Source: Arenibacter sp. P308M17 (lineage in GTDB: Bacteria; Bacteroidota; Bacteroidia; Flavobacteriales; Flavobacteriaceae). Taken from it: a stretch of 64,000 nt of DNA. Positions 63,951-64,000 of the stretch are shown piece after piece; positions within the stretch are counted from its first letter, which is position 1, and each line of letters starts with the position of its first letter. The translations under genes and the position numbers were made by a program. Below the pieces are notes generated by a model. That model was not told where the DNA came from, did no database searches, and saw nothing but the letters and a program-made list of their open reading frames with translations. Location of the stretch: positions 248,001 through 312,000 of the forward strand of contig NZ_QVON01000001.1 in assembly GCF_003426735.1 (NCBI RefSeq), read 5' to 3'.

Positions 63951-64000
63951 GGCCTCATAGTTCAACGGATAGAATAGAAGTTTCCTAAACTTTAGATCCA
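63951..64000 (+). tRNA. tRNA-Arg (CCT), cut by the window end
   Basis: The first 50 nt of a tRNA are present. Acceptor 5' GGCCTCA, D-loop with GTTCAACGGATAGAAT and an anticodon stem GAAGT/ACTTT flank the loop TTCCTAA, so the anticodon is CCT (Arg). The T arm and acceptor 3' strand lie outside the window. Confidence 0.8.

Overview
The window looks like a chromosomal segment from a marine or alga-associated member of Flavobacteriaceae (Bacteroidota). The evidence is two SusC/SusD outer-membrane pairs, an ECF-sigma/FecR/STN-SusC signalling set, many Cys-anchored lipoproteins, sulfatases, AT-rich spacers and one promoter of the Bacteroidota type (TTG-N20-TAGTTTTG). The genus cannot be fixed from sequence alone. 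About 45 protein genes and one partial tRNA are supported. I see no transposase, prophage or CRISPR array.

Layout. (1) 78-6939: a uronate module with a LacI regulator, tagaturonate reductase (uxaB), a Gfo/Idh/MocA oxidoreductase and a three-gene TRAP transporter. (2) 7235-13571: a small secreted protein, a sorbosone-dehydrogenase-like lipoprotein, the four-gene set thioredoxin/ApbE/DUF4266/DUF3570, and an alpha/beta hydrolase. (3) 14084-16560: a BlaI/BlaR1-like pair behind a 36-bp perfect palindrome. (4) 16929-24939: SusCD pair 1 with a TIM-barrel isomerase, a phytanoyl-CoA-dioxygenase-like enzyme and a divergent AraC regulator. (5) 25503-33410: a secreted glycerophosphodiesterase facing SusCD pair 2, which lies downstream of FecR and an ECF sigma factor. 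(6) 33624-63660: a large L-fucose locus.

The fucose locus holds two GH29 fucosidases, two S1 sulfatases, a GH31 enzyme, a three-domain esterase and a SIAE-type esterase, all predicted to be exported. Together they would strip sulfate, acyl groups and sugars from a fucose-rich glycan. FucP and a mutarotase would bring in and interconvert L-fucose. A non-phosphorylating oxidative route is nearly complete: fucose dehydrogenase, fuconate dehydratase, keto-deoxy-fuconate dehydrogenase, FAH-family hydrolase and a lactate-oxidising flavoenzyme. A second, divergent operon encodes L-fucose isomerase and an FGGY kinase, so an isomerase/kinase route is also possible, although no aldolase is present here.

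The most interesting targets are the thioredoxin/ApbE/DUF4266/DUF3570 operon (a possible outer-membrane flavin redox system with an SGAS motif and an FNR-like operator), the esterase/hydrolase/esterase fusion, the BlaR1-like protease with three TonB-plug-like repeats, a fucose dehydrogenase whose YxxxK lysine is Asn, and several families of structured intergenic repeats. All functional statements are inferred from sequence; no searches were run.
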